Assembly (NCBI GenBank): GCA_039654915.1
Contig: CM077597.1
Coordinates: 89,220,001-89,284,000, forward strand
DNA length: 64,000 nt
Reading direction: 5' to 3'
From: Aquilaria yunnanensis
Taxonomy: Eukaryota; Streptophyta; Magnoliopsida; Malvales; Thymelaeaceae
In this document: positions 38,462-51,040 of the stretch, piece after piece
Layout of the letters: the number at the start of each line of letters is the position of its first letter
Position numbering within the stretch: position 1 is the stretch's first letter
Notes under the pieces: model-generated
What the model was told of the DNA's origin: nothing
Seen by the model: only the letters and a program-made list of their open reading frames with translations
The model's database searches: none
Program-made: the position numbers and the translations under genes

Positions 38462-38887
38462 TATGAATTTTATTTCTGTTTTATTAGATTTTTTCATTAT
38501 GTTATTTATATTTATTTATTTATTTTTACATTTTAGTGGTTTGTTCAACGTTTCCTATAATTACAATAACAAATATTCATAAGTTTTATCTAATGGGAAT
38601 GATGCAAGAATATGCATAATTAAAGAAAAGTAGACAAAAACAGTGACCCACTTCATCGTGAGATAGGCTTTTCCTTTTCTTTTCCCCGTTAAAAATAAAT
38701 GTGGCCACTGGTTCCATCATTGAGCTAAAAGAAGATGTTACAAATTTCTTACGTACCAGGATTACCTGAAAGAAAACAAAATAAAAGAACTTGCAGGAAA
38801 GCTAAAAGCATCATCATCGATGCTTCGGTTCTCATCTCATAAAAACTGAATTTGCAGGTAAGGTAAGGCGGAACCTAGCGTTGAAGC

Positions 38888-41800
38888 ATGGGTAGCCAAA
38901 GCTCGGATCTGCGTCAGAGAAATATTGCAGGATGGAGGCAGAGCTTCCGTGAGCTCTGTTGTAGCAGCAGCAATACTAAACAAGCTGCTGAAGAGAGCAT
39001 CAAGCAGCTGCAATCCGACGTCGATGGCCAGCAAAGCGAAGAGGCCCTACTACGGGGGACGCTGGCCAAGTGGCAGGCCTTGCTCGTTGACATCAAGAAC
39101 GAGAGAGACGAACTGTCGGCAGAGCCGAAGAGGTGTTTTCAATGGAAGCACAACAAGCGCCTGCACCAGCTTGAAGGGGAGATGGCTAGAGTATTAGAGT
39201 TGGTAAAAAGAAGTGAGCAAGAGATTTTAAGTGCCACTGTCAATGACCGGGAAAGCATAAAGGCCCAATTACGGGGGTGGCTGGCCGAGTTGCAGGCCCT
39301 GCTCGTAGACATCAAGAACGAGAAAGACGAACTGCCGGCGCTGCCGAAGAGGCGTTTTCAATGGAAGCACAACAAGCGCCTACACCAGCTTGAAGGGGAG
39401 ATGGCTAGAGTATCAGAGAGGAAGGATATGTTATCAGATTTTATACAAAAATTTGAGCAGCTTCCAAGAGGGTATCCATCGGCAAGTGCCACTGTCAATA
39501 ATACCCAATCAGATGGTCTAGAGTTGCCTCCTGATGGCGTTTTCTGTATATCCAAGTCTGTGAAACGAGCTGCTTGTCAGATGTTGGTGGCCCTAGAGGA
39601 TCAAGAGGTGCACTTGATTGGATTGGTTGGTGTCCGAGGAGTTGGCAAGACGACATTGGCGTCACGAAGTATTCGTTGGCGCCTCCAAAGTGATGGTGCA
39701 TGGGAGAAACTTGCGACTTGGGAAGATGAGATAGTTGAAGCCTTGAACTGAATGGCGTGAATCAATTGGAGGTCCTCATACTCGAAAGCTGCTTCTTGGA
39801 ATGCCTTGTGGATGCAACAAAATTGAAGGAAGTACAAGAACATATGGAAGGTTGTAGCATCGAGACAACAAACCAGATGAAACCAATCCTTGGATTCCCA
39901 AATCTAACCAACTTGGAGCTGCGGAACTTATATCGCATGTCTTGCCTGTGTAAGGGGGAAGCACATATAAGCCTTGAAAAGCTCAAGGTTATGGTTATAA
40001 ACTCTCGTGAACTACATGAATATCTGTTTCCCACCTATGTTGTTGAAGGCCTAAACGAACTAGAAATCCTCCACATATTTGATTGTGACAAATTGAAGTC
40101 GATTTTCAAAGAAGACCCTGTTGTTAAGTCCCTGTGCTTGCCCAAGTTGATGGCCCTAAAGATAGAATCATGTTATAGACTGGAATATGTTTTCCCAGAC
40201 TCCTCGGCCAAAGGTCTTCCACAGTTGAGAGAGCTTGAAATAAAGGGGTGCCATGATTTACGGCATGTCTTCATGTGTAATGGGGAGGCAAGTAACCTGC
40301 AAACTCATGCCTTTGTGCTCCCAGAGTTAAAGCGCTTGTGTTTTAACAATTTACCAGCTCTGAGGAGGATCGGAAAAGGAGCAGACATTTTAGAGGCACC
40401 TCTAGAAGAGTTAGACGTAACTTCATGTACTGAGCTAGAACCTTTCGTCATAGCCCTGAAGAAAGATGATCATGATCATCCAAGGTTAAAGGTATTTCTC
40501 ATCATTCACTTTCCTTTTTTATATTTTCTTATATAGTCAGGTCCGTTGTTGTTCTAAATGTTTTGCAGGATTCGTTCAACATTAACTCAAATAAATTTTT
40601 TTTTAACCTTTTCTTTAATTCTTTTGTCCAGAGACTGGACTTAGAATTCTGTGGGAAACAGAACCTGGAAGAAGAAATTTACTCCGCTTTAAGAGAAAAG
40701 TCAGCAAGTTTGTCCCGTTTTATGGTGATAAGTTCTACTGAATTATTTGATCATGAAGGTGACCCTTATCTTTCAACCCTAAAGCATCTAAGACTGGGAG
40801 AAGGGCTTAAATTGACAGCTTTATGGAGGGGACATGGCCAGATCATCGGAATGCAAAATCTTGCTCACCTAGAACTCTACAGAGTCAATCTGAGATATGT
40901 CTTCACGCCGACAAGTGTTCGAAACATTCCCCAACTGAAGCATCTGAGAATAGATTCTTGTAATGAACTGGAGTACATAATTGAAGATGATCAACCTTAC
41001 GGTTTAATAACAGCAGAAACTAGAACTCAATACCGTCCTACATACTTCCCTAACTTGGCTGAAATCAAAATCAAGAGTTGCAGGCAGTTAAAAAGTGTGT
41101 TCCCTTTCGGCCTTGTGCAGTTTCCAAAACTCAAGAGCTTCATAGTAGAATGCTCAGATTCTTTAACACAGATATTCACAGATCAGGAAGAACATACGGG
41201 TGTCAAATATCATCAGAGTTCAGAATTGGAATTCCCAATGCTAAGAAAATTGTCACTTGTTAAACTACCATCTCTCATTTGTTTTGCCCCGGTGGGTTAT
41301 CATTGCATTTTCCCTTCTTTGAGCTCTCTGACAATTAAAGGATGCCCCAAAAACAACACCAGAATCATGCGTGATGACCTGAGCGGATGTTTCTATGGGA
41401 AAACAGAGGTACCCTCCCAAATCATTTTCCATTCATTTCCTTCGGTAAAAATACATGTACTAGCTAGTTCTTAAGACATATATTCTGGTTCTTCTCTTAT
41501 TATAGATTAGCTAATAAATCAATTAAGTTAGCGAAAAATTGTAAGTAATACAATATTCTTGATAGATGATACTATTGTCTTCCCAAAATATATACATCTT
41601 AGTGGAACTCAATGCATTTAGAAATAAATAAAAAAAATTGTCAAAAAAAGATATATAGTAGGTGTTGGTACATGAATTTTACTAGTATTTAACACTATTG
41701 CATTTAAATATCGCATGTAATCAAAGACAATATAGTAATTAGAATCATTTGACTATTAATACATCCATGGCAGATAAGAAGATGTTATGAAAGATAAAAT

Positions 41801-42648
41801 TGAAGACTTAAAACATGGACATAACTTTTCAAGTTTTAACCTTTATTGATCGGTTTCTTTATGTACACTAGGCAATGGCCCATTTGGCAGCATCTTCTTC
41901 AACCTCAGCGACGGACACAGCTCAACCATTAATTCCATTGCAATTCTCAGGGGAAGACTATGACATTTGGAGTGTAGAAATGGAGACATTTTTAAAGTCA
42001 AAAAATCTATGGAAGATCGTCGAAAAGCAAGTTTATAGTTCCCCATCAGATGAAGACAAGAAAAGAGATGCCCAAGCTCTGTCCATTATTCAAAACTCAC
42101 TAACGAAGAAAGAGTTGCATCAGATGATTGTTGGAGCAGACTCTGCAACAAACGCATGGGACATTTTGAGAGAAAAGTATCAAGGAGACAGACAGTACAC
42201 TAAAGAGGTGCATGCCTCATTACTACTACATAGAATTAATTAAATGTTAACCTTTCTAACTGTTTTCTTTACACCATTAATCAACCATTAGTTGACATTA
42301 GGAAAAAGACTACTTCACTTTTATATAAATAAAAAAAAATGATAATTTAAACTTTCAATAGTAACTAAGTAGATTGAATTAAAATGTATAATTATCATTA
42401 TCATCATCATTATTATCATTATTATTACAATTATTATTATTATTTTCAAATCTCAAGATTAGTACACTTTGACAAAAGTTTAGGACCATATGTGTAATTG
42501 GCCCATTAATCATTAACATCCCAATGTTTTTTTTTGTTCTATCGGGGTCCCAAAATGGACAAAGGCAAGCTCGCCTCTCATCCGCTACGTCAATGTTCTT
42601 GATCGGCTAGAGGAGCTATTTGTAGATGAATCAGATGGTAATGAATAG
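38888..42648 (+). pseudogene. NLR3: NLR2-like gene with two internal deletions
   Basis: The open frame from 38888 gives 287 residues: the coiled coil with the same two-module duplication as NLR2, then the P-loop GVRGVGKTTLA, then a join near 39660 that removes kinase-2 and RNBS motifs. After a short conserved piece (about 39665-39738) a second deletion joins to LRR sequence, shifts the frame and brings a TGA at 39749. Downstream LRR (to 40491), exon 2 (40632-41408), exon 3 (41872-42207) and exon 4 (42565-42648) remain open with intact splice sites and phases. It could at most yield a truncated CC protein with a P-loop. It was intact when duplicated, because everything outside the deletions matches NLR2 closely. 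Confidence 0.85.
41872..42207 (+). other. Exon 3 of NLR3: DUF4219/UBN2 copia-Gag-like domain, still open
   Basis: The exon encodes 112 residues between acceptor CTAG/GCAATG and donor AAAGAG/GTGCAT, with FSGEDYDIWSVEMETFLKSK and AWDILREKYQGD. It has an in-frame Met at its third base triplet region (41875) and no disabling change, even though the upstream NB-ARC is gone. Confidence 0.85.
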
Positions 42649-43499
42649 CTCAAAATGGTGAAGTTTTTGATTACTGGTATTTCTTCAAATCTCTTCCTAC
42701 TTTGAGGGGGTCAAAAGGGAAAAAATGGTGATGTTCTTAGTTACTGTTTTAAGTATGTTAAGATACTCCAAATTTAGGCACCATGGACTTGAACTCAGTT
42801 ATTACTTTGCTTTATTATATTCTCTCTATAAAAAATTGCTTGGAAATTTCCTTATTTTTTGTAAATATTGAAAATGTTGTGCCACATAAACGATGTATAT
42901 ACTCTTGTTTTATTAAGATTACTTTTAACAAGTTCGCTAATTACAACAACATATCATTCTAGTTATTTTAAGAAATAACTGCCTAATTTTGCTTAAGATA
43001 TCTGTTTTGCACGAAATTCACAAGTCTCAATTTCTAAGTGTGTGCACAACATTACTTATAAGCCTTTGAGCTGATTCATCTTACTCCCTCATTTCTCTTA
43101 ATTTTGTTGTCCACAGATGAACAGGAAAGGTAGACCAAACTAGCTAGCTAATGTACTTGTTGTTATAGGTGCCCTGCAGTGTAAGTTTGAAATTCAATGA
43201 GCTTTTGTTGCTATTTGATTATGTGTTAAGGGCAATGTTTAAAGAATACCTTTCATCTGCCTTTCAGGAAGTAACAATCAGCTGTGAAGAGTTAATAAGC
43301 CTTCCCAATGTAATAATCCTACAGAATGATGGAATTTCTGTAATGTTATTTCACTAAGAAAAGTTGTCTTACTACTAAACTTTGTTAATTAAACTCGTTT
43401 ATGACAATCTACCATGTAATAATGCTGTAGCAGCTGTCCCTAAGGCTCAGGTGTTGGTTTTAGACTACATATGCTTTTGTGTTGAAATATTGCTCTAGC

Positions 43500-43531
<32 letters not shown>

Positions 43532-43534
43532 GTT
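43500..43534. repeat. (TG)n microsatellite
   Basis: TATATG runs into about twelve TG units. The counterpart in the left arm is a short CACACACA tract near 25035. Confidence 0.9.
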
Positions 43535-44205
43535 TATAACTTAATTTGTACTACTTTTCTCAAACCTCTCATCAATTACAATATATATCCTCAAGCCTTT
43601 GAAATAACTCCTTTTACTTAAACTGGCTGAGTCAAGAGCATTTATTAATGTTATTTAGGGAGGATTGAAATGTAAGCTTTGTTATAGGTTGTGTGAAGCA
43701 ACAAACTAATCAGGGAGAAGGGTAGATTGGATATGCAAGTCCTATTTTAAAGAGAATTTATATTGGATATGCAAGTCCAATTCTAAAGAGAATTTATCAA
43801 TTTTGAAGCCTTTTCTAGATTCCACAAAATTCCTAGTATCTGATTACTACTAGCTTCATGTTCAGTGAGAAAGATATAGTTTTTAAAAACAGGGTTTCAA
43901 TTCATATGAAATTTCAACCGATAACTACTAATATATAGTATAAAATAATCGCTAAAAACTTATCAGCACGTTCCTCCAAATACAACCTAAGATTAGTAAA
44001 TCCCACAGTAATAGAGCTCAGAATCTAGACAAAATTTCAGGTGATTAACTAGTGAACTGCAGAACATGGAATGATTGGCAATATATAGATAGAGCCAAAT
44101 TGAAGGTGGGTTGTTATCTATGAGACAAGATCAGTGGGAGGATGTAGGTTTGTCCTGCAGAACTTGCATCGATCATTGTTACTAAGCACAAAAGAGACAC
44201 AATAA

Positions 44206-45262
44206 GGCAAAATGGGCAAATAAACCACTGATCTTTTTGCCTCAGTGTATATCACCCACCGTTATTTTTTTACAGTTAAATCGCCAACTAAAGTTCGTGA
44301 TTGAGCTGATATTAGCCACTGATGTAACGTCTGTCCAGCTGTATGATGATGTGGCAAATTTTGATGATGTGGCGACATATGTGGCCATATATGTGGCAAG
44401 CTTGTGTACAAGAAAAAAGGAAAAGCTTTTAATTTTACTCCCAAAATTTTATCTAATACTACAAATATCCTCCAAAGTTTATTCCCAAATGACAATCTCG
44501 ACAGAATCAAACACCATCAGCGGCAGCCCCTCCGACAGCGAACTACTAGAGAAGTTGTACCTAAATGACAGACTTTGCCCAAACCATTGAACATATCGTT
44601 GACAAGGACTAGATTCGAGATCAAAAGATCCTCATCATCATCCTCGCTTTCCACATCCATTGTCTCCTCCTCCGCGACCATTTCCTCCGTTTCTTCATTC
44701 ACTCGGCTATCCTTAACCTCCGTGTATTGCATCGACGCCTCTCCAGTTGCTACCGTGGAGCTAGTAGCGAAGGCAGGGAAGAGTAGGAACCCTCCATGGT
44801 TTTCGCTACCAAACTAGGACCGGGTGAGGTCGTACGCTATCGACGGTGTCAAAGGAGATTACTTCGATTATAGAGGGAGAAGTAGGGAAAGGTCCAGAAT
44901 GTAGAGGCGACCATTGCCAAGAATGTCGAAGTTCTGGGCGGTGGCGATGACGAGACGGGACTAGTAGAAAGGGGATGGTTTTTTAGGCATAATTTCTAGT
45001 TTAGGGGCATATGTGCATGAATTAAATAGTTTGAGAATAGATATTGTAATTTACCTAGAAGAATAATAATTATGTGGCATTAACAAAATGGAATATTCCC
45101 TCCGTAAAGTTGCATAAGTAGCTAATTTGCCCAATTTTCAAAACAGTAGTTATTAGATTTTACCCGATCGCAAAATTTAGTAGGCGATTTAACTGTAAAA
45201 AAAATAATGATGGGTGATATACGCTGAGGCGAAAAAATCAATGATTTATTTGCTATTTTTGC
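44206..45262. mobile_element. MULE-like element with gene-like interior
   Basis: The left end GGCAAAATGGGCAAATAAAC and the reverse complement of the right end GCAAAAATAGCAAATAAATC begin an inverted repeat of about 75 bp (both contain TATATCACCCA and TTTACAGTTAAATCGCC). Ends resemble the element at 16873-17594. The interior (about 44500-44990) is G/C-richer with Ser/Thr-rich and acidic broken frames, so a captured gene piece is likely but not identified. No target duplication was found. Confidence 0.75.
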
Positions 45263-46564
45263 AATAATCGACTATTTTGGAGTTTGGGCCATAATCAATA
45301 GGCCAAAGTTATACTAGAAGCCCCTGAACTTTCCCAACTCATACGAGTTGGTCTTCCAATTTTAACTCGGTCCACGAAAGCCCTTCAACTTTGCAACTTT
45401 GTACATTTTAGTCCAACTCATTGATTTAACTTCTTTTTTTAACGACTTAAATACATCAAGAGCTATCAAACTTTGACAACTCATATAAGTTGGTCATCAA
45501 ATTGGAACTTGGATTGCACTAGGCTCTAAATTTTACAATAAATAATAAAGATCATTAAAATTAATGAAAATTCATTATAAATTAGTTAAAATTTATTTTT
45601 TAGGTTGAGTAAAAAAAATTTATTAAAATTAATTAATTAATAAAAAATATTTTTCATGTGCTTATAAGGTAAATATAGACTTAGCTATAAAATGATATTG
45701 GTCCTAGATAAAAAATAAAAATAAAAACAAAAAAAAATAATGTATTATCTATAATGAGAAAGTAACACAATACAAAAAATATGGAACAAAAATTTGTGAC
45801 AAAGTTTGACCAATAACCAACTTTTATTCCATCCACATAATGATATACCTAGAAAAAAGCAAATGACCACCTATAGTATAAAATGTATTTTTTTATTTTT
45901 ACTTCTATTTAATTTTACTTTGCTTTAATTTATAATAATATTTAGAGATTCTTAGATCCACCCACTACATCTCTACCCTCTTTAACACTATTGACTTGTA
46001 ATTCATTTATAATAATTTATCTTTTTCTAAAATATATTTATTTTATTTTTAATATATATTTATCCAAGTCTAATTTATATTTGTCTAATTATTAAATGTA
46101 TTAATTATTTCTGTAATTCTGAGATATATTTGTCTAATTTTAATATATATTTATCTATTTTTGAAATGTATTATTTTTTTTATTTTGAGAGTGTTAACTT
46201 AACACTCTTTCATTATAACTTGTCTACTTCTAAAATACATTTTTACCCTAATCGTAATATATAGTTTATTTAATTCTAATATATACTTTTCTAATTCTGA
46301 AATGAATTCGTTTGATTTATTTATAATATATACCTGAATAATTTTTTTAAAAAATAATTAAATTCTAATGAATTTTGTTTCTTAGGTAGTCTATGGTAAG
46401 AAAACTTAATAATTTTTTTTTTTACTTTTTACCAAAACAAAAATTAAGAATACTTTTTAGATTTCTTGACCTGTAGAGGTTTTTTTAACACAATTCTGAG
46501 ATGATATATAATCATTATACATAAAAATTAAACACGCATTAGTTAAAACCTACAAAGACTTACT
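45263..46564. other. AT-rich spacer with decayed transposon end
   Basis: 45300-45430 contains phrases like GCCCCTGAACTTTCCCAACT, typical of old TIR-element ends. The rest is AT-rich with variants of AATATATATTTATCTAATTC near 46020-46300. No gene is seen. Confidence 0.4.
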
Positions 46565-46770
46565 AGTAATTCCATCCGTTAAAGGAAAAGGGAAAAATGT
46601 CTCAAGCATCATCTGTTTTTTTTTTAGCCGGAACAGTATATGCTTTCCCTCCTGCCACAGTCAACCTAGAAAATTAATTTCCAAGAAGCTTTTGATCAGT
46701 GTGTGTGTGTGTATTCTTTATATTTAAAAATGTCAAGTTACAAATTAAAAAGAAAAAGAAAACAAAACGG
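46565..46770. repeat. Dispersed repeat, reverse-complement copy of 12935-13130
   Basis: Shares inverted text with 12935-13130, including TGTCTCAAGCATCATCT and AAGCTTTTGATCA. A (GT)n run at about 46698-46713 interrupts it. Confidence 0.7.
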
Positions 46771-47898
46771 AAAAGGTAGTTTTTAAATTATAGACTTATA
46801 TCTAATTCGACATACTAATCTATCTATAATTCTCCTATATATAACCTATAATTTAGTAAATAAATTGACTAATTTACCCTTTGACTAAAACTCACCATTA
46901 CCCTTGAAACCATACTTCTGTCACCGCTTTTGCCATTGTTGTGCTTGCCTCCTTCTTTGATGAACCGTAACCACCTCCGGATATTGCAATCATCATCCGC
47001 TTTCAGATCTCGCAGTCGCTTGCCTCCAAATCTCCTCGTCACTTGCTACCCCTTGCCTCTGGATCTCATTACTGATTGCATCCGGATCTCTCACCGTTGA
47101 TCACCTCCAGATCTTGGTGTAGTTGCTTACTGGATCGCATCGATCATTACCTCCAGGTTGTGTCTTTATTGCTTCCAAACCACAAAAGAGTCTGCAATAA
47201 AATGTAAATGTGCATAATATAATATGTGGAAGTATCTGTAAAGTAATATAAAAATAATTTATTATCATATGAAATTAAAAATGTCTAAAGCTATATCAAT
47301 AAGTATTTAATTGAATATTAAAAAATATCTAAATAAATATGTAAAAATTTGTGAATAAAAAAAATGATAGAATCAACTTATGAACAATTTGTTGTTTTAA
47401 AAAAATAACTGTTTGCAAAAATAAAAAAATGTCTGAACCAATAATGAAAAATTGTCTAATTGAATATTGAAAAATGGCTAAAGAAACATGTAAAAGTGTC
47501 TGACTAAATAACTTATGAAAAAATAAGTGTTCAACTAAATGTGTAAAAGTGTTCAAATAAAAAAGTAAAAGTATCTAAATAATTAAAGAAATGTTCAAAT
47601 AAAGGTATATGGTTCAATAAATAAACAAATGTCTAAATAAAAATTTAAAAATGTCTAAAGTGCAATACAAAAGTGTCTAAAGAATAACTAACAAAAAATT
47701 TTTTCATTTTAGAAAACAAATCAGTCTTTGCCGATCTCTCATCTGCCTTTTTTCCCTTTCATCTATCATCTCTTCCATGCCACCCTCCACAGCCGCAACC
47801 CTCCCTCTACAGCCCCCTGCCCTGCAGCCCGCCCTTCCTTCATACCCGTCCGCCTCACCCTTCTACCTCTTCAGCCTTCTCTTATCGCTCGCCTTGTG
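46771..47898. other. Left part of an insertion splitting the dispersed repeat
   Basis: Together with 50568-51040 this surrounds the solo LTR and separates two blocks that are adjacent at 12870/12900. It holds CT-rich, coding-like but broken text (46920-47180) and a run of AAATGTCTAAAT-type repeats (47270-47700). No complete gene is recognised. Confidence 0.4.
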
Positions 47899-47903
47899 GC
47901 TCG

Positions 47904-50562
47904 TGTAAAGGCTCTCCTAGTATTTCCTCTACATAAAATGTTGAGGTAAGTGTTTCCCAAGTGTGACGGCTCTCCTAGTCGATTAATCAAGTAAGTGTTT
48001 GTTAAATTTAAGTACCTCAAGTTAGCGCCTTGTTAAGCAAGTAAAATAAGCTTAATTAAGTTAAGTGAGTTCCTAAGTGTGATTTGGCATAGTTAAGTCA
48101 AGACCATTAGTTATTCTAGCTTTTAGAATCATCCTAGTAAGCTTTGACAACTTGTGGCACTAAGTGTGTTTTTGGGCCATTTGAATCTTAAGTGGCTAAA
48201 GTGTTCAAGAAAATTAAGTTTGGGAAGCTTTTAGTATCCTTTAGAACAAATAAAAGTGGTTTTGAGTGAGGGTTTGGTGAGCTATTTGAAGCTTTTGAAA
48301 GCTAGTGGACTTAGGTGCAAGGAGAAGGAAAAGTTGACTTGTTTACATATATGCAAGTCTTCTTCTTCCTTAGTCATTTGCAACTAACTCCAAAATTTTC
48401 GTGGCTCCACTTCCTCTCCCAAAATCACAGCCCAAGCTTCATTTTCTTGCAAGATTTCATCAAATTAAAGGGTGCCTAAGGTGTTAGAAGGATCACCAAG
48501 CTTGTTTGTGGTGTTCTAGCTCAAGTTTGCTCTGTGGAAGCTTGTTTTGGATCCAATTTTCGTGGGTAAGCTTCTTGAGTTCATTTGGATTGGTTCTAGG
48601 TTGTTTTAAGAGCTAGAAATGGTCTTGGTTTGGTTGGTTTGGGTGCCAAATTGCTTTGATTTTAGACTTGGAACTCAAGGAAGCTTGTGGAGCTAGGAAA
48701 GCTTATGTTGCATTGCTTGCTTGTGTGGCTAAATTGAGGTAAGGGTTTAAGTAATCAAGCTCAAATAATGCATGGTTTTGTAGTCTTGTGTGTGGGGATG
48801 AATTAGGAACAAGACCCATTAAGTTTGGATTAGAAACGAGAGAGTTTGAGTAGTTTATGTGCAAGAGCGACACGGACGCACAAACCCAGAAAAATCAAGT
48901 TGGCGACGCGTCGCCAATTCGTCCGTGAATTGGCGCCGCGGCGCCAGGATGCGAAAATGTCACAGAGCGTAATATACTGTGGCGCCGCGTCGCCAGAAGC
49001 AATTGCTCCTTGGCGCCGCGTCGCCAAGTGTGATTTTGGCCTCATTTTCCGGCCATCCTAAGGTTAACTTAGGCTCTCGGTTTCTATTCCTAGGTTATCC
49101 TAAGAGGTTCCATAGCCTCGGTTGGGTCTAGAATTCATTCCTAGAGCGGGAATTTTGCATTATTTAGGAGGTAGTTAAGTTGTGTGGTTAAGTAAAAGTG
49201 TGTGACTTGGTGGCTAAGTAATTCAAGTGTGCTTAAGCTTTTGAATGAGCACTAAGGGGATTAAGAGGGGTTTTTAGACTCTTTATTGGCCGTATAGAGT
49301 ATCAATTACATATGGTCAATAGAGAGAAAAACCTAAGTCGATCCCAACCGAACCATTTGGTTTGGTAGGCAAGCCACTAGTAGTGTTTGAGTTAAACCTT
49401 GAGGGTTTGACTAGTTTAACCACATAGGATAACTACCCTGCACAATAATTTAAGGGAAGAGACGGGTAAGAAGTGAGTAGGTGGAAACTTACTCTAAGTA
49501 GCTCATCAAGGCGGGTAAGGTTGAGTAAGCAAGGTCTTACTCTAAGGTGCCCGTAAGTGGACTTCAAGGGGTTAATTAAGTGCTAGCAAGGATACGAGGG
49601 CCAGTATCCAAGTACCCCAGTCGTAAGAGCTCACGACAAGTCCAACACCTACGGGTGTAAGGAAGTCCTAAGCGCATTGCATGTGCATAATTCATTCATT
49701 CATCCATCCATCCCATCATTTGCATTATTGTTGTTTATTTACTTGCTTTTGGTTGTGTGTTGTTTGCTTGTTTGTTGATTTGTTTTGTATGCATTATTTA
49801 TATGCTTGTTGTGCCTTGTTTGCCTGCATTATGTTTTTCCTGCAGGTGCTAATCCCTTACTGAGTACTTCGGAGTACTCACCCCTTAAGTGTTGTGCAGG
49901 TTTAAGCACTTTTGTCTGGGCTTAACAGTTGGTAAGGGGCACTGTTAAAGCTAAGTTCTTTTAGTTTCAAAGGTATTCTCTAAGTAGGAAACTTCATGTT
50001 TTCTAAGTTACTTACAGCATAAGTAAGTACTGACCAAAGTGTTTGCCTTACAGAGAGGCTAAGTGAGCACAAGGATAGTGTGGCTCATCACTTGAAGCTT
50101 TCTTGCTTGGGTGAAGAGCTAAGGACGGATCTTAGTAGTTAGTAGTCATAAGATATTTCTTTGATATGTATGGTAATTTCATACATAGATTGCCTATACT
50201 AATGACCATTGGTGTGTATAACACTATAGTTACTTTTGGGTGCATATAAGTTGGAAGATGTATGCACGCAGTTGTTACTTGAAGTTAAAGCAACTAAAGA
50301 TTTATGTCTTGGCTTATTTGATTTATGTTTTCATTAATTGCCGCGGCACTGTTTTCGATGAAGTTTTAATTTAATTATTATTGCATAGCCAGGACAACGC
50401 ATGCATATTTTTATGCAGGGTAGGCTAAGAAACTAGTTGTACGAAATGATTTAAAGTATTTTTACAAGTAATAACTAGCCAACTGTAACTTAAGTGGGAT
50501 CATAGTTCCCTAGAGCCTACCAGTGTTAGTAATTCAGGGCACTGGGGCCCTGTTCCGCCACA
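47904..50562. mobile_element. Solo LTR, 2.66 kb, target-site duplication GCTCG
   Basis: It starts TGTAAAGG and ends CCGCCACA, with TG...CA termini, and is flanked by perfect GCTCG repeats (47899-47903 and 50563-50567). The first about 58 bp are partly repeated just inside (GGCTCTCCTAGT at 47910 and 47968). No internal coding region or second LTR exists, so it is a solo LTR. A cluster of CpG-rich palindromes lies at 48900-49027. Confidence 0.85.
48900..49027. repeat. Four CpG-rich palindromes inside the solo LTR
   Basis: TTGGCGACGCGTCGCCAA (48900-48917) and TGGCGCCGCGGCGCCA (48931-48946) are perfect palindromes. TGGCGCCGCGTCGCCA (48980-48995) and a flanked version (49010-49027) differ by one pair. 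The shared form is TTGGCGMCGCGKCGCCAA. Confidence 0.95.
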
Positions 50563-50567
50563 GCTCG

Positions 50568-51040
50568 TCTCGTTGTCATCACATTCCTCCCTTCAGATCT
50601 CGTTGTCTCGTCTTGAATCACACCACCTAGTTTCGAATCGGGCTGTCTCGCCTCGGATCAAAGTCACCTCACCTCAGATCGCTGATTCTTGTCACGAATC
50701 GTCCACTTAAATCTCCATCCTTTGCCTCCTCCAGTCGCCATCCTGGCTTTGCCTCCTCCGATCGCCATTCCAGGATTCATCTAGCTCTGGTTGCCACTCC
50801 AGCTTCGTCTCTATTTAATGGGAGTCAGATTTGTGGTAGTTCTTAGTAAAGGAGGAGGTGGTTGTGGTGGTAGTGTCATCTTCAAGGGGTGGTTGTTGGT
50901 GCTCCATTTCCTCTGGGAATCGTACCCCATAGGGTTTAGAGTATCCTCTTGTAAGAAATTTTTCACAATAATAAGAGGTAAAAATGTAAAATTAATGTTA
51001 TGTCTAATTAGACATATGTGCATTATATGCATTGTAGACA
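50568..51040. other. Right part of the insertion, broken coding-like text
   Basis: CT-rich text with repeated CAGATCTCG/TCGGATC and GCCTCCTCC phrases continues the character of 46920-47180 across the solo LTR. A short plus frame at 50791-51051 has no recognised domain. Confidence 0.35.

Larger units (their letters stand above)
37300..44205. repeat. Right arm of the large inverted duplication (NLR3 arm)
   Basis: Reverse-complement partner of 24400-34391. It retains the empty sites for the 32.5 kb MULE and the solo LTR. It has lost two internal parts of the NLR gene, and the outer end abuts a MULE-like element. Confidence 0.9.
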
